DNA of 62,427 nt from Desulfovibrio sp. (GCA_031287575.1 JAITSV010000024.1:1-62427), one strand, 5' to 3'. Counted from the stretch's first letter, positions 8,296-16,996 are shown. A program made the numbers and translations. The notes: generated from the sequence alone by a model not told the origin.

Positions 8296-9363
8296 TTACG
8301 GCAGCCGGGAAGGCGCGGCGGCAAACCGTTCGCGGAACAGCTGGGTAAGCGCCCGCGAAACGCACTGCACCACCGGAACGATCTTGGCGTAGTCCATGCG
8401 CAGCGGACCCACCACGCTGACCACGCCGCGCGGCGCGTCCCCTCCGTACGAGGCGCTGATCACGCTGCACCCGCGCAGCCCGTCGGGCGCGCCATCGGTC
8501 ACGTCCTGACAGAAGGTGATGCGCACGTCGCGCTCGGACAGGGTGCGATCCAGCAGTTCCAGCAGGCGCGAGCGTTCCTCTATGGCGGCCAGCAGGTCGC
8601 GCATGCGGCCCACGTCGGTGAATTCGGCGTGGTCCAGCATGTTCAGCGTGCCGTTGACGATAAGTTCACGGTCGTCGCCCATGTGTTCGACGGCGCGGCG
8701 CGACAGGGCCAGGGCACGCATGCACATCTCTTCCAGCCGCGACCCCGCGCGGGCCAGTTCGTGGCCGATGCGGTCGCGTGCCTCGGACAGGGACAGGCCC
8801 CGGAAATGGTCGTTGAGATAGTTGCCGAAGCGCACCAGTTCGTCCTGCCCGTAGCGCTCGTCCACGCGCACGGTGCGGGTGCGCACCAGGCCGCCTTCCA
8901 GCATCAGCACGGCCAGCACCAGCCCCTCGGCGGCCGGGGCGAATTCGATGCTGCGCCAGCGGGCCTCGTCCTCGCTGGGGGCCACCACCATGCCCAGTTG
9001 CCGGGCATGCCCGGACAACAGGTTGGCGGCGCGGCGCAGGATGCCGGAAATCTCCAGTTCCTGCCGCGAAAGCTCGTCGGAGATGGCCTCCCGCTCGGCA
9101 CTGCCCAGCGGCAACGGCCGCAGCAGGCTGTCCACGTACAGCCGGAAGGCGCGCGCCGTAGGCACCCTGCCCGCGGACGTGTGCGGCTGCTCCAGGTAAC
9201 CGAGGTCGGTCAGGTCGGACATGGTGGCGCGCATGCTGGCCGGGGAGAGGTGCAAGCCCGAATGCTCGGCCACGGCGCGAGACCCCACGGGCGAGGCCGA
9301 GGCGATGTAGCTTTCGATGATGGTGGCGAGCACCTGGGTTTCGCGCTGTCCGAGGCTGGGCAT
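8296..9363 (-). CDS. hrcA: HrcA, heat-inducible transcription repressor
   Basis: HrcA represses chaperone operons, usually by binding CIRCE operators. The 355-residue product starts with a winged-helix domain (RETQVLATIIESYIASASPVG, then SPASMRATMSDLTDLGYLEQ and HTSAGRVPT), followed by the GAF-like HrcA domain ending near SYGGDAPRGVVSVVGPLRMDY. All are family signatures. ATG 9363 is placed after GGAG; further upstream codons lack family similarity. I found no CIRCE element in the 900 bases upstream, so the regulon target is not evident here. Confidence 0.95.
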   Translation of the reverse strand: MPSLGQRETQVLATIIESYIASASPVGSRAVAEHSGLHLSPASMRATMSDLTDLGYLEQPHTSAGRVPTARAFRLYVDSLLRPLPLGSAEREAISDELSRQELEISGILRRAANLLSGHARQLGMVVAPSEDEARWRSIEFAPAAEGLVLAVLMLEGGLVRTRTVRVDERYGQDELVRFGNYLNDHFRGLSLSEARDRIGHELARAGSRLEEMCMRALALSRRAVEHMGDDRELIVNGTLNMLDHAEFTDVGRMRDLLAAIEERSRLLELLDRTLSERDVRITFCQDVTDGAPDGLRGCSVISASYGGDAPRGVVSVVGPLRMDYAKIVPVVQCVSRALTQLFRERFAAAPSRLP

Positions 9364-9561
9364 GAAGGCTCCGGCATCATGAGGATGCAGTTCTTGCAGT
9401 AGCACAAACGGGTAACAACGGGGGTGGGGGCTGTCAAGGTTGACGGGGATATGCCTGATCTGTTGCACCAAATGGGGTACCGCACGGGCTCGCCGGAACG
9501 GGCGGCTCCCGTGTGCCAGACGCGCTGCATGCGCCCTTTCGGATCGAAACGGTCAACCATT

Positions 9562-9577
9562 TGTGATTAAACTCACA
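9562..9577. promoter_or_regulatory. CRP/FNR-type palindrome TGTGA-N6-TCACA
   Basis: A perfect TGTGA(N6)TCACA palindrome lies in the long hrcA-dsrC intergenic region, about 200 bases before hrcA and 700 before dsrC. It matches the half-sites bound by CRP-family regulators. The surrounding sequence is unusually AT-rich for this window. Confidence 0.5.
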
Positions 9578-9735
9578 TACACTTCGGGGAAGAGTCCACA
9601 AAATAACATAAAACCGTGTAATTTCGGTGCACTGGCAAAAACAACCGGCCGCGCCCATTTTCCGCTTTCCGCGCAACACCCCACTGTATGCGGCATGTTG
9701 TGCCCACTCACACTTAGTGCATTATTTCACATGCA

Positions 9736-9764
9736 TTGACACACCTCCGACAACACACTACAGT
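9736..9764 (+). promoter_or_regulatory. Sigma70-type promoter in front of a possible short peptide gene
   Basis: TTGACA (9736-9741), 17 bases, then TACAGT (9759-9764). The -35 is a consensus match and the -10 matches at four of six positions. It would start an RNA near 9771, about 20 bases before the 12-codon reading frame at 9790. Confidence 0.5.
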
Positions 9765-9789
9765 ACCTCCAGTCATTGAGGGAGTGGAA

Positions 9790-9828
9790 ATGCATTACTG
9801 CATGCATCACGCCCCTTGCCCCACATAG
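9790..9828 (+). CDS. Possible 12-residue Cys/His-rich leader peptide
   Basis: ATG at 9790 opens the frame MHYCMHHAPCPT and stops at TAG. GAGGGAG at 9778-9784 is placed five bases before the ATG, and a good promoter lies at 9736-9764. The peptide contains three His and two Cys in 12 residues. A small hairpin (GTGAGC with GCTCAC) follows around 9880-9905. It could be a regulatory leader, a small RNA with a chance frame, or part of a long dsrC leader. No homologue is known to me. Confidence 0.35.
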   Translation: MHYCMHHAPCPT

Positions 9829-10099
9829 CACCCCCCATACGGCCCGTAGTGCGCCCATTCTGCCGGGCACGTTGCGGCTGGTGAGCAACTGTTTACACGC
9901 TCACTCGTAGGGGGCTGTAATGCTTGCCGAAAAAACACCCACGCCTGCCTTGAATTTTTCATGACATTGTGGCATCTTGTGCCTCGTCCGCATGTCTGGA
10001 ACCCGGAAAAACCCGCGCGATTCGGTTCTCCGGTACCCGTGGCCGCACCCTTCGGGCGCGTACGGGTTCACCGGCGAAGGCCCCTGCAAGAGGTCCTCG

Positions 10100-10128
10100 T
10101 TGACACGCCGGGTGGCTGCGGTTTATCC
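10100..10128 (+). promoter_or_regulatory. Proximal promoter of dsrC
   Basis: TTGACA (10100-10105), a 17-base spacer and a weak -10 TTATCC (10123-10128) lie about 150 bases before the dsrC start. Confidence 0.45.
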
Positions 10129-10280
10129 AGCGGGCAGAATCTGCCCTGGGGCGACCATCATTCGGATAGAGGCAGCGGATCGCTGCTTATCATCGGCCGG
10201 CGCATCGCCGCACGATGCGAAGGTCAGGCGTTTGTCGTGCATCCCTTTCACTGCCAAGAACCTGTCCAAGGAGGACACGC

Positions 10281-10598
10281 ATGGCTGAAGTCACTTACAA
10301 GGGCAAGAGCTTCGAAGTCGATGAAGACGGCTTCCTTCTTCGCTTTGATGACTGGAGCACCGAGTGGGTTGAATTCGTGAAGGAATCCGAAGGTATCGCG
10401 GACATCACCCCCGATCACCAGAAGATCATCGACTTCCTGCAGGACTACTACAAGAAGAACGGCATCGCCCCGATGGTTCGTATCCTCTCCAAGAACACCG
10501 GCTTCAAGCTGAAGGAGATCTACGAACTGTTCCCCTCCGGCCCCGGCAAGGGCGCCTGCAAGATGGCCGGCCTGCCCAAGCCCACCGGCTGCGTGTAG
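10281..10598 (+). CDS. dsrC: DsrC, sulfur carrier of dissimilatory sulfite reduction
   Basis: DsrC is the physiological partner of dissimilatory sulfite reductase DsrAB; its two C-terminal cysteines carry sulfur as a trisulfide that is then reduced by the DsrMKJOP membrane complex. The 105-residue product is full length and ends CKMAGLPKPTGCV, with Cys93 and the penultimate Cys104 spaced eleven apart as required. The body includes WVEFVKESEGIADITPDHQ and YKKNGIAPMVR. AAGGAGG at 10268-10274 is a near-ideal ribosome site, and codon choice looks optimised, as for a highly expressed gene. It is monocistronic: a promoter precedes it and an excellent terminator follows. No dsrAB lie nearby. Confidence 0.97.
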   Translation: MAEVTYKGKSFEVDEDGFLLRFDDWSTEWVEFVKESEGIADITPDHQKIIDFLQDYYKKNGIAPMVRILSKNTGFKLKEIYELFPSGPGKGACKMAGLPKPTGCV

Positions 10599-10621
10599 TC
10601 CATACGGCCCATTGTTCACGA

Positions 10622-10654
10622 AAGGGCGGGAGCGCAAGCTCCCGCCCTTCTCTT
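10622..10654 (+). terminator. Rho-independent terminator of dsrC
   Basis: AAGGGCGGGAGC (10622-10633) pairs perfectly with GCTCCCGCCCTT (10638-10649) across a GCAA loop, followed by CTCTTTTT. Confidence 0.93.
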
Positions 10655-10681
10655 TTTCCGCCATCGGCAGGCCGATGCAGC

Positions 10682-10881
10682 CACGCCGCAAAGGGCGGAA
10701 GCTTGCGCTCCCGAACCTTGTGCAGGATGGCCCCGATGCGGGGCAAAGACACGCCGACACCGGAGCTGGTCAGCGGCAGTCAATGCCGCTGGCTCCGGCG
10801 CCGCGGCATGTCGCACCGCCTGTCGGCGATTGCGCCACGCCGCAAAGGGCGGGAGCTTGCGCTCCCGCCCCTTGCGGTTTT
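10682..10881 (+). repeat. Two further copies of the dsrC terminator palindrome
   Basis: The 32-base unit beginning CACGCCGCAAAGGGCGG occurs at 10682-10713 and 10836-10867. Both contain the same hairpin core as the dsrC terminator. The last copy (10840-10877) has a 17-base-arm stem with a TTGC loop and is followed by TTTT. There is no gene between 10599 and 10966. Confidence 0.75.
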
Positions 10882-10966
10882 CAATGGCACGCCCGGCCAG
10901 TTCAGGCGCGCCGGTTGCGGGCTTCGTTCTGCGAAGCGTGGTTGCTGATGGGAAGGACGACCGGAA

Positions 10967-11239
10967 TCAATGCTCCGTGCCGTCCTCAGCGGCGTCGAAC
11001 AACGTGTTCAACGCCTCTTCGCGGCACAGGACGCTCGACGCCATGGCGATGCTGAACGTCGAGTGGGCCTTCCTCCACAGGGAAAGTATCTGCTGCACGG
11101 AATGAACCATGGACAGCAGCACCGATGCGGGTACGATGTACGCGCCATCCGGCGTGCGTTCCAGCCCGTCCAGCGATACGGAAAGGCCCGTCAGTTCCTT
11201 GCCCACGTTACCCAGTAGGCCGTCGATGTCATGCTTCAC
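10967..11239 (-). CDS. Hypothetical 90-residue protein
   Basis: I do not recognise a family. From GTG 11239 the product starts VKHDIDGLLGNVGKELTGL and continues with LERTPDGAYIVPASVLLSMV and a helical stretch with QQILSLWRKAHSTF. It looks like a small soluble helical protein. GGGG eight bases before the GTG supports the start; the frame is open upstream but the extra residues look non-coding. It is divergent from the small gene at 11412. Confidence 0.55.
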   Translation of the reverse strand: MKHDIDGLLGNVGKELTGLSVSLDGLERTPDGAYIVPASVLLSMVHSVQQILSLWRKAHSTFSIAMASSVLCREEALNTLFDAAEDGTEH

Positions 11240-11411
11240 GTTGCGAACCCCATTCTGCGAACTTGGCGCCGTGCGCGGCTGGCATCGGCACCCATACTGG
11301 TCTAGCAGGGGCGCCCCGGGCCGGTCATTTATATTTTCCCCCGTGGCGCACGGTGCGCGGCCGCACATGCTTGACGCGGTCCATACCGCACAATACACCG
11401 GGGAATACGCC

Positions 11412-11717
11412 ATGTTCGATTACACCAACGCCACCACCGATGCCATGTCCTGGCTTGCCTCCCTCTCGCCCCTGAGCGAGCAGGACCTGTGCGACCTGTG
11501 CCTGGCCTTGCGCACGCGCGGCCCCGGCCAGCGTTTTTGCTGTACCCAGGACGCCAGCCTGCTGCTGCTCGAGGCGCAGGGAGCGGACACCCCCCTGCTG
11601 CTGCTGTCGGACAGGGCGGCGCGCAACCTGCTGGACTATCTGGTGACGGGCTACCTGCGCGACAAGCCGCGCGGGCTGCGCGCCTGGCATGCGCGCGAGT
11701 ACGGCGGACACGACTAG
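11412..11717 (+). CDS. Hypothetical 101-residue protein
   Basis: I do not recognise a family. The product is acidic to neutral, begins MFDYTNATTDAMSWLASL and contains a leucine-rich centre (SLLLLEAQG, TPLLLLSDRAARNLL) with a basic C-terminus. Three cysteines occur in the first half. A GGGGAA lies about 12 bases before the ATG. The neighbour is the divergent gene at 10967-11239. The following 11718-12025 is C-rich and holds only a terminator for the opposite strand. Confidence 0.55.
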   Translation: MFDYTNATTDAMSWLASLSPLSEQDLCDLCLALRTRGPGQRFCCTQDASLLLLEAQGADTPLLLLSDRAARNLLDYLVTGYLRDKPRGLRAWHAREYGGHD

Positions 11718-11938
11718 GCCCCCTTCCCACCGTCCTCCCAGCCTCTCCCGTTCGCGGGGGTCTCCCCAGCTCCCGCCAGCCTCCCATCGACCTTGCCCCG
11801 GTCTCATCCGGCCCTATTCGGCCTGGCGCGACATGACGCGACATGACGTGGCAGGGCGCGCCCCCAACCAGCCTGCCTTTTCCCATCCTTCAGCGCATCC
11901 GCCTCCACGCACTCCGTGCAGCCCACGGCCCCGTATGC

Positions 11939-11968
11939 AAAAGGGCCGCCTCCCTTCGGAAGCGGCCC
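11939..11968 (-). terminator. Terminator of the YnjB-like gene
   Basis: On the minus strand GGGCCGCTTCC and GGAGGCGGCCC pair across a four-base loop and are followed by TTTT. Confidence 0.85.
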
Positions 11969-12025
11969 CCGCATTGCGTCATGTCGGCACCATCCGGCCC
12001 CGAAGCCGGGGCCGGAACCGGCGGG

Positions 12026-13327
12026 CTACCTGCGCAGCACCTCGGCGTCCCAGCCGCGTTCCAGGGCCTCCAGCCAGTCGGCGGGAATCTCGGGCACGGC
12101 CCGCCTGGCCAGCGCGTCGGGCGGCAGGGTGGCCTCGCCCATCTTCATGGCGGCGAAGCGCGCGCGCCATTCTTCGGGCAGCCGCCCCACCTCGATGGCC
12201 GGAAAGTCGCCCCACCAGGCCGGGTCCATCTTGGCCAGCTGCGCCTCGGGCGACAGCAGGAAGTTGGCGACCACCATGGCCCCCGCCTTGTTGGGCGCGT
12301 TGAAGGGAATGGCCACGAAATGTGTGTTGAAGATGGACCCGTCGTCCATGGCCACGGTGCGCACCGTGGCCGGGTAGGTGCCGTCATCGATCAGCGCCTG
12401 GGCGTGGGCCGGGTGGTACGAGACGGAAAAATCCACCTCGCCCCGCGCGAACAGCGCATCCAGCGCGGCGGCGTCGCGTGGGTAGGCGCGCCCGGCCTGC
12501 CACAGGTGCGGGGCGAGATCGCGCAGCCAGGCCCACAGGGCCGGAGCGTTGCGGCCCAGCAGGTTCCTGTCCAGCGGGCGCATGTACTGCGCGTGGCCCC
12601 CGGTAAGGGCGTAGAAGGCCTGCCGGATGAAGGCCGACCCGGTGAAGTCCGGCGGCTGGGGATAGGTGAACCGGCCCGGATGGGCCTTCACCCACTGGCC
12701 CAGTTGCGCCATGGTGCGCGGAGGTTCGGGGGTGCGGGCGGTGTCGTACTCCAGCACCAGCTGCGCGCGCCCGTAGGGCGATTCATAGCCGTCCACGGGA
12801 TAGCCGAAGTCGGTGGCGCCCTGCACCGGGTCGGTCAGGACCATGTTGGGCAGGGCCGGGGCATACGGCCCCCACAGCACGCCCCCCAGCCGGGCATTGC
12901 GAAAGTTTTCGCCGTTGATCCACAACAGGTCCATGCTGCCCGTGGCTCGGTCCGCCGACTTTTCCGCCAGCAGCCGGTTGACGAATACCGGAGCCTCCAT
13001 GGGCACGCGCACCAACGTGATGCCGTGACGGCGCGCCAGTTCCGGCGCCACGAAGCCGTCCACGTAGCGGTTGGCCGTGGCCATGCCGCCGTACATGTGA
13101 AAACGCACCGTGGTGCCGCGCGCGGCGGCTTCCACCTCTGCCCACGGTTGCGACGCGGGCTTGGGCAAGGCCGCCTCTTCGGCCACGGCTGGCCGCCCCG
13201 GGCACAGCACCGCCAGCAGCATCAGCAGGGACAGCAGGGGCAGGGGCGCCATGCGGAACAGATTGACGGAAGGGAACGGGCAACGTGGGGTGGCCGGACG
13301 AACAGAAGGCAAACGGAACGGATGCAT
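12026..13327 (-). CDS. YnjB-type ABC transporter substrate-binding protein
   Basis: The product (433 residues) is a periplasmic solute-binding protein of the YnjB family. It has a signal peptide core MAPLPLLSLLMLLAVLCPG with a cleavage site near AVAEE. The mature part contains FHMYGGMATANRYVDGFVAP, WINGENFRNAR and PNKAGAMVVANFLLSPEAQ, as in YnjB. ATG 13327 is chosen because AGGGAGGG is well placed; ATG 13252 lacks a ribosome site but would give a more normal signal peptide. The permease and ATPase (ynjC, ynjD) that normally accompany it are absent here; the upstream gene encodes a TRAP-type binding protein. The ligand is unknown. Confidence 0.82.
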   Translation of the reverse strand: MHPFRLPSVRPATPRCPFPSVNLFRMAPLPLLSLLMLLAVLCPGRPAVAEEAALPKPASQPWAEVEAAARGTTVRFHMYGGMATANRYVDGFVAPELARRHGITLVRVPMEAPVFVNRLLAEKSADRATGSMDLLWINGENFRNARLGGVLWGPYAPALPNMVLTDPVQGATDFGYPVDGYESPYGRAQLVLEYDTARTPEPPRTMAQLGQWVKAHPGRFTYPQPPDFTGSAFIRQAFYALTGGHAQYMRPLDRNLLGRNAPALWAWLRDLAPHLWQAGRAYPRDAAALDALFARGEVDFSVSYHPAHAQALIDDGTYPATVRTVAMDDGSIFNTHFVAIPFNAPNKAGAMVVANFLLSPEAQLAKMDPAWWGDFPAIEVGRLPEEWRARFAAMKMGEATLPPDALARRAVPEIPADWLEALERGWDAEVLRR

Positions 13328-13505
13328 GTACCCTCCCTGTGGGTGGCCGACGGTGTCTTGCTATCGTGCGGAAGGCAAGCAGTAAGGCGGGGTTGGCGCC
13401 CCGGCGCCGGGCAACTGGCGTGTACATTGGCTTGCGGTGTGGCGGCATGGCCTGTCCGCACCCCGTCCGACACCGTGTCCGGTTCCATGCCGGGCCCGAA
13501 GCACC

Positions 13506-14729
13506 CTACTTCGGCGGGCTCTGCTCCGCCTGCCACGCCGCCGTCCTGGCGATTTCGTACAGCGTGGGGTCCACCCCCACGAAATCCACCACCTCGCGTT
13601 CGCCAAGGCGCAGCCGTTCGCGCCAACGGCGCAGCACGGCATCGTCGGGCACGGCGAACACCAGCCCCTGGGTGCGCAGCGCCTCGCGGGCCTCGGTCTG
13701 GGCCTCGGCGGCCTGGGCGCGCGCCTCGTCCACGTGGTCTTCCCAGGCATCGCGCAGCACGTCGCGCATGTCCTCGGGCAGGCGCTCCCAGAACGTCCGG
13801 CTGACCAGCGGCACGTACATGGCGAAGTAGGCGCGGTCCTCGAACACGTGGGTCACCCCGTAGCGCCACAACTGGCCGGACACCGCCGTCTCGTGGGTGG
13901 TCATCAGCCCGTCCAGGTTGCCGCCCTGCAGCCAGTGCGGCAGGTCGGGCCAGGGCACCACCAGGGGTCGTGCGCCCATGGCCGCCAGGCGCAACTCGTT
14001 GGTCGGGCCGCCCGCCACGCGAATGCGCAGGCCCGCGAGGTCCTCGTGCCGCCGCACGGCGTGGTCCACCAGATACAGGTTGGCGTGGCCCAGTTCCAGC
14101 CAGCGGCCCAGCACGGTGACGCGCAGGTTGCGCTCGATGCGCGAATCGATGATGCGCCCCGGCGGGCCGTCGGCCACGGCCAGGCTGGCGCGGGCCGGGG
14201 CACCGTAGAAGGCGGGCAGCATGAACACGCCGCAGTCGGGCACCACGGAATGCAACACCCATGTACCCGGCAGGGCCATTTCCACCCGGCCAAGGTTCAG
14301 CGCCTGCAACACGTCGCGGTCGCGGTACAGGCTGGCGCTGTCGTACACCTCCACCCGCAGCCGCCCGGCCAGGCGTTGCCGGACGTCCTCCGCGAAGCGG
14401 CGCAGGGCCTTGACCTGAAAGTGCGTGGGGCCGTTGTCCACGGAAATGCGCAGCACCGGCACACCGGCCTCGGGACGGGCGGCTGACGGTGATTCGTCGG
14501 ATGGATCGGCCCCGGGGGCCTCGGAACCCGGCGATTCGGCGGCTGCCGTGGCAGCCTGCGCCCGTGCATGCGGCACGGCGGCAACCAGCAGCGCGCACAG
14601 GGCCGCAACGGCCAGCCAAACGGACGGCACCGCGCCGCGCCGCGCGGACAAGCGATACGCGGGCAAAAGGTGCCCGGAACGCGCCGGGTACCGGCGGCCC
14701 GGCGGGATTCGCGGAACAAGGTCGGTCAT
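13506..14729 (-). CDS. DctP-type TRAP transporter substrate-binding protein
   Basis: The 407-residue product resembles DctP solute receptors: PTHFQVKALRRFAEDVRQRLAGR is followed by VEVYDSASLYRDRDVLQAL, AGLRIRVAGGPTNELRLAAMGA and MTTHETAVSGQLWRYG. The RxR arginine of the carboxylate clamp is present in LRIRVAG. The N-terminus has a long basic stretch, one hydrophobic helix (WLAVAALCALLVAAVPHARA) and then an acidic linker. GGGGGAGG precedes ATG 14729. No DctQ or DctM permease gene is present on either side, and the next gene downstream is another orphan binding protein. The ligand is probably an organic acid, by family only. Confidence 0.82.
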   Translation of the reverse strand: MTDLVPRIPPGRRYPARSGHLLPAYRLSARRGAVPSVWLAVAALCALLVAAVPHARAQAATAAAESPGSEAPGADPSDESPSAARPEAGVPVLRISVDNGPTHFQVKALRRFAEDVRQRLAGRLRVEVYDSASLYRDRDVLQALNLGRVEMALPGTWVLHSVVPDCGVFMLPAFYGAPARASLAVADGPPGRIIDSRIERNLRVTVLGRWLELGHANLYLVDHAVRRHEDLAGLRIRVAGGPTNELRLAAMGARPLVVPWPDLPHWLQGGNLDGLMTTHETAVSGQLWRYGVTHVFEDRAYFAMYVPLVSRTFWERLPEDMRDVLRDAWEDHVDEARAQAAEAQTEAREALRTQGLVFAVPDDAVLRRWRERLRLGEREVVDFVGVDPTLYEIARTAAWQAEQSPPK

Positions 14730-14796
14730 GCAGCCTCCCCCAAGGCGATGTCGAAACGATGCTGGCGTGTCGGCGAGTATGCCACAACAGACTGTG

Positions 14797-15660
14797 TCAG
14801 TACACCTTTCTGCGGGCAAACTGGCCGCCGAGCACGGTGAAGGTGTTTTCCACGATGAACAGCGCCTCGGGGTCCACGGTGAACACCAGTTCCTCCATGC
14901 GTTTCAGCTGCACGTTGTTGGTCACGGTCATGACGATTTCCCGGTCGTCGCCGGAATACCCGCCCCGCCCCTGCAGAAAGGTGGCCCCCTGCCCCAGTTC
15001 CGAAACCAGGTCGTGCCCGATGCGCCTGCTGTGCTCGGAGATGATGAACACCACCTTGCGCTGGTTGAACAGGGCCAGCACGTATTCCAGCGTCACCGCC
15101 GCGATGAACACCTGGATCAGCGAGGCGATCACCGTATCCACGGGCATGGAGACAAGGCTGGCGGTGAACAGCACCGCGTTGAAACCGAAGCCGAACCGCC
15201 CGATGCCGAGGCCGGAGCGCTTGTGCAGGATGATGGCCGCCACGTCCAGCCCGCCGCCGGACCCCAGCGAGCGCAGCATGATGCCGCCGCCCGCCCCGCA
15301 GATGACCCCGGAGGCCACGGCGGCGTACAACTGGTCGTGCACGCCGAGGTCCACGTTCCGGAACACCTCCGCGAACAGCGAGGTGGCCAGCATGCCGTAC
15401 AGGCTGTAGAGCAGGAACCGCCGCCCCACGTGCAGCCAGCCCAGCGCGAACAGCGGGATGTTGCACAGCAGGTACCACGCCGCCGGCGTCAGCAGATGGG
15501 TGTGGTACCACGCAAGCAGCGCGATGCCGTAGATGCCGCCGGTGAGAAACCCGTGCCTGGCCACGATGCCCTGCGCCCCAAGGGCGAACAGCGCCGAGCC
15601 CACGGTGAGCAGCAGCAGGTTCCAGCGGACGGAATAGGCCAGTTCCTTGCGGGTGGACAT
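14797..15660 (-). CDS. YitT-family membrane protein (DUF161 plus DUF2179)
   Basis: The 287-residue product has about five membrane helices followed by a soluble C-terminal domain. GSALFALGAQGIVARHGFLTG and the GGGLDVAAIILHKRSG segment are typical of YitT proteins, and the C-terminal domain (FIISEHSRRIGHDLVSEL, GATFLQGRGGYSG) is the DUF2179 module. The biochemical role of this family is not established. ATG 15660 follows GGGAGG. It stands alone; 15661-16109 upstream contains no gene, only a near-palindrome at 16017-16034 and a G-run near 16070. Confidence 0.85.
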   Translation of the reverse strand: MSTRKELAYSVRWNLLLLTVGSALFALGAQGIVARHGFLTGGIYGIALLAWYHTHLLTPAAWYLLCNIPLFALGWLHVGRRFLLYSLYGMLATSLFAEVFRNVDLGVHDQLYAAVASGVICGAGGGIMLRSLGSGGGLDVAAIILHKRSGLGIGRFGFGFNAVLFTASLVSMPVDTVIASLIQVFIAAVTLEYVLALFNQRKVVFIISEHSRRIGHDLVSELGQGATFLQGRGGYSGDDREIVMTVTNNVQLKRMEELVFTVDPEALFIVENTFTVLGGQFARRKVY

Positions 15661-16109
15661 GCAAACCTCCCTGCCTGGCCCGGTGCCCGGACACCCGTGG
15701 CCGACATGAAAAAAAACGGGGGCCCGCCCCGCCATGCGGCAGGCGCGTCCAGCCCCGCCCGAATCACCGCGTCCCGCCGTTGCCGTGAAGCCGGGGGCGC
15801 GTTGGCCGTGCCTCTACCCCGGATGCGGCGCGCGGGCAAGGGCAACGGCGGGGCGGAATGCGGCGGACACGCAGCCCGCGACCACGGACCGCGCATCACG
15901 CATCGCAATAAACGCGGATGGATTCAGCATGTTGCGGCACAAGAGCGCCCCGACGGCAGCCGCCGCCCTGGCACGGGAAGATCATGGGCGCACTGGCACG
16001 GGCGAAAGATATAACTCCCGATGCTGCATCGGGAAACGGAGATGCAACGCCGGGAAGACGGAAAACAGGGAGGGGGGGGGGAGTCCGGGTGAATCGGCGT
16101 GACCGGATA

Positions 16110-16766
16110 TCAGGGCCGGTCGCAGTCGGGCCAGACCAGGCCGGGCACTTCGGTGCGCAGGGTGCGGCACAGGGTGCGGCCATGCTCGGCCATGAACAGC
16201 GCCTCGTTTTCCAGGCGCAGGCGAAAGCCCGTGGAGTCGATGCGGGCGTCACCCCCCTGGCGGCATATGGCCCCGGTGCCGTCCAGGGCATGTTCCAGCC
16301 GCGAGGCGGATTCGTTGGCCCGGCGGAACGCACTGCGCAGCATTTCCTGCTTGGGATCGTTTTCCACCAGCAGCAGCCGCTTCATGGCCGCCTCGGACCC
16401 CATGCGCGCGCCCTTCACCGTGTCCATGTCCCGGTCGATGCGACTGCACACGGGACCTGCGCCATAGGCATCGGCAAGCTGCGCGCCGGTGCGGATGAAC
16501 TGCTGTACGGCGTCGGCATCCTGCCCCAGGGTACTGCCCGCCGCGCGGACCGCGGGGCCGGGCAGCAGCAGGCACGCGGCCAATGCGCACGCGGCCAGCA
16601 GGCTCGCGCCCGAAACATGCGGCACAGGCACCTGCGGGGGGAGCACGTGCAGGCCAGGCAACTGCGTCGCCCTGCCGCGCCCCCCTGCCAAGCCGGGAGC
16701 CATGCCGGACACACGACCCGTACCATCACGGGACGAATGTAAAGTTTTGTAAGGATGCGTGGGCAT
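16110..16766 (-). CDS. Hypothetical exported protein
   Basis: I do not recognise a family. A hydrophobic stretch (SLLAACALAACLLLPGPAV) is followed by a mature part of about 145 residues rich in charged helices, with MKRLLLVENDPKQEMLRSAF and four cysteines (VCSRID, ICRQGG, LCRTLR, DCDRP) that could form disulfides in the periplasm. The start is uncertain: ATG 16766 has GAGGGG nearby, but gives a 50-residue segment before the signal; ATG 16703 is the alternative. It stands between YitT and the TauE operon. Confidence 0.55.
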   Translation of the reverse strand: MPTHPYKTLHSSRDGTGRVSGMAPGLAGGRGRATQLPGLHVLPPQVPVPHVSGASLLAACALAACLLLPGPAVRAAGSTLGQDADAVQQFIRTGAQLADAYGAGPVCSRIDRDMDTVKGARMGSEAAMKRLLLVENDPKQEMLRSAFRRANESASRLEHALDGTGAICRQGGDARIDSTGFRLRLENEALFMAEHGRTLCRTLRTEVPGLVWPDCDRP

Positions 16767-16933
16767 TCAGCCCCTCTATATGCCCCGCCCGGCGAATGCA
16801 ACCCCCCGCTCCGCCAGTCCCGCCTGCTTCGCCCGTTCCGCCCCATTCCGCCCCATTCCGTCAGTCCCGCCAGCTTCGCCTGCCCGCCGTATGGAAACAC
16901 GCGGCGGAAGGACCGGGGGCCGCAAACGCAGCA

Positions 16934-16959
16934 GCCCCCGGCGTAGGGGCGCCGGGGGC
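16934..16959 (-). terminator. Terminator-like hairpin after the TauE gene
   Basis: GCCCCCGGCG (16934-16943) pairs perfectly with CGCCGGGGGC (16950-16959); it lies about 40 bases past the stop of the minus-strand gene. Confidence 0.6.
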
Positions 16960-16996
16960 CGTGCGTGAGAAGACCTTCGGTAGGGGAGAGAACCGT

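Noticed and set aside
9364-9560. CIRCE operator for HrcA upstream of hrcA
   Set aside because: No TTAGCACTC-N9-GAGTGCTAA or close variant is present in the upstream region on either strand.
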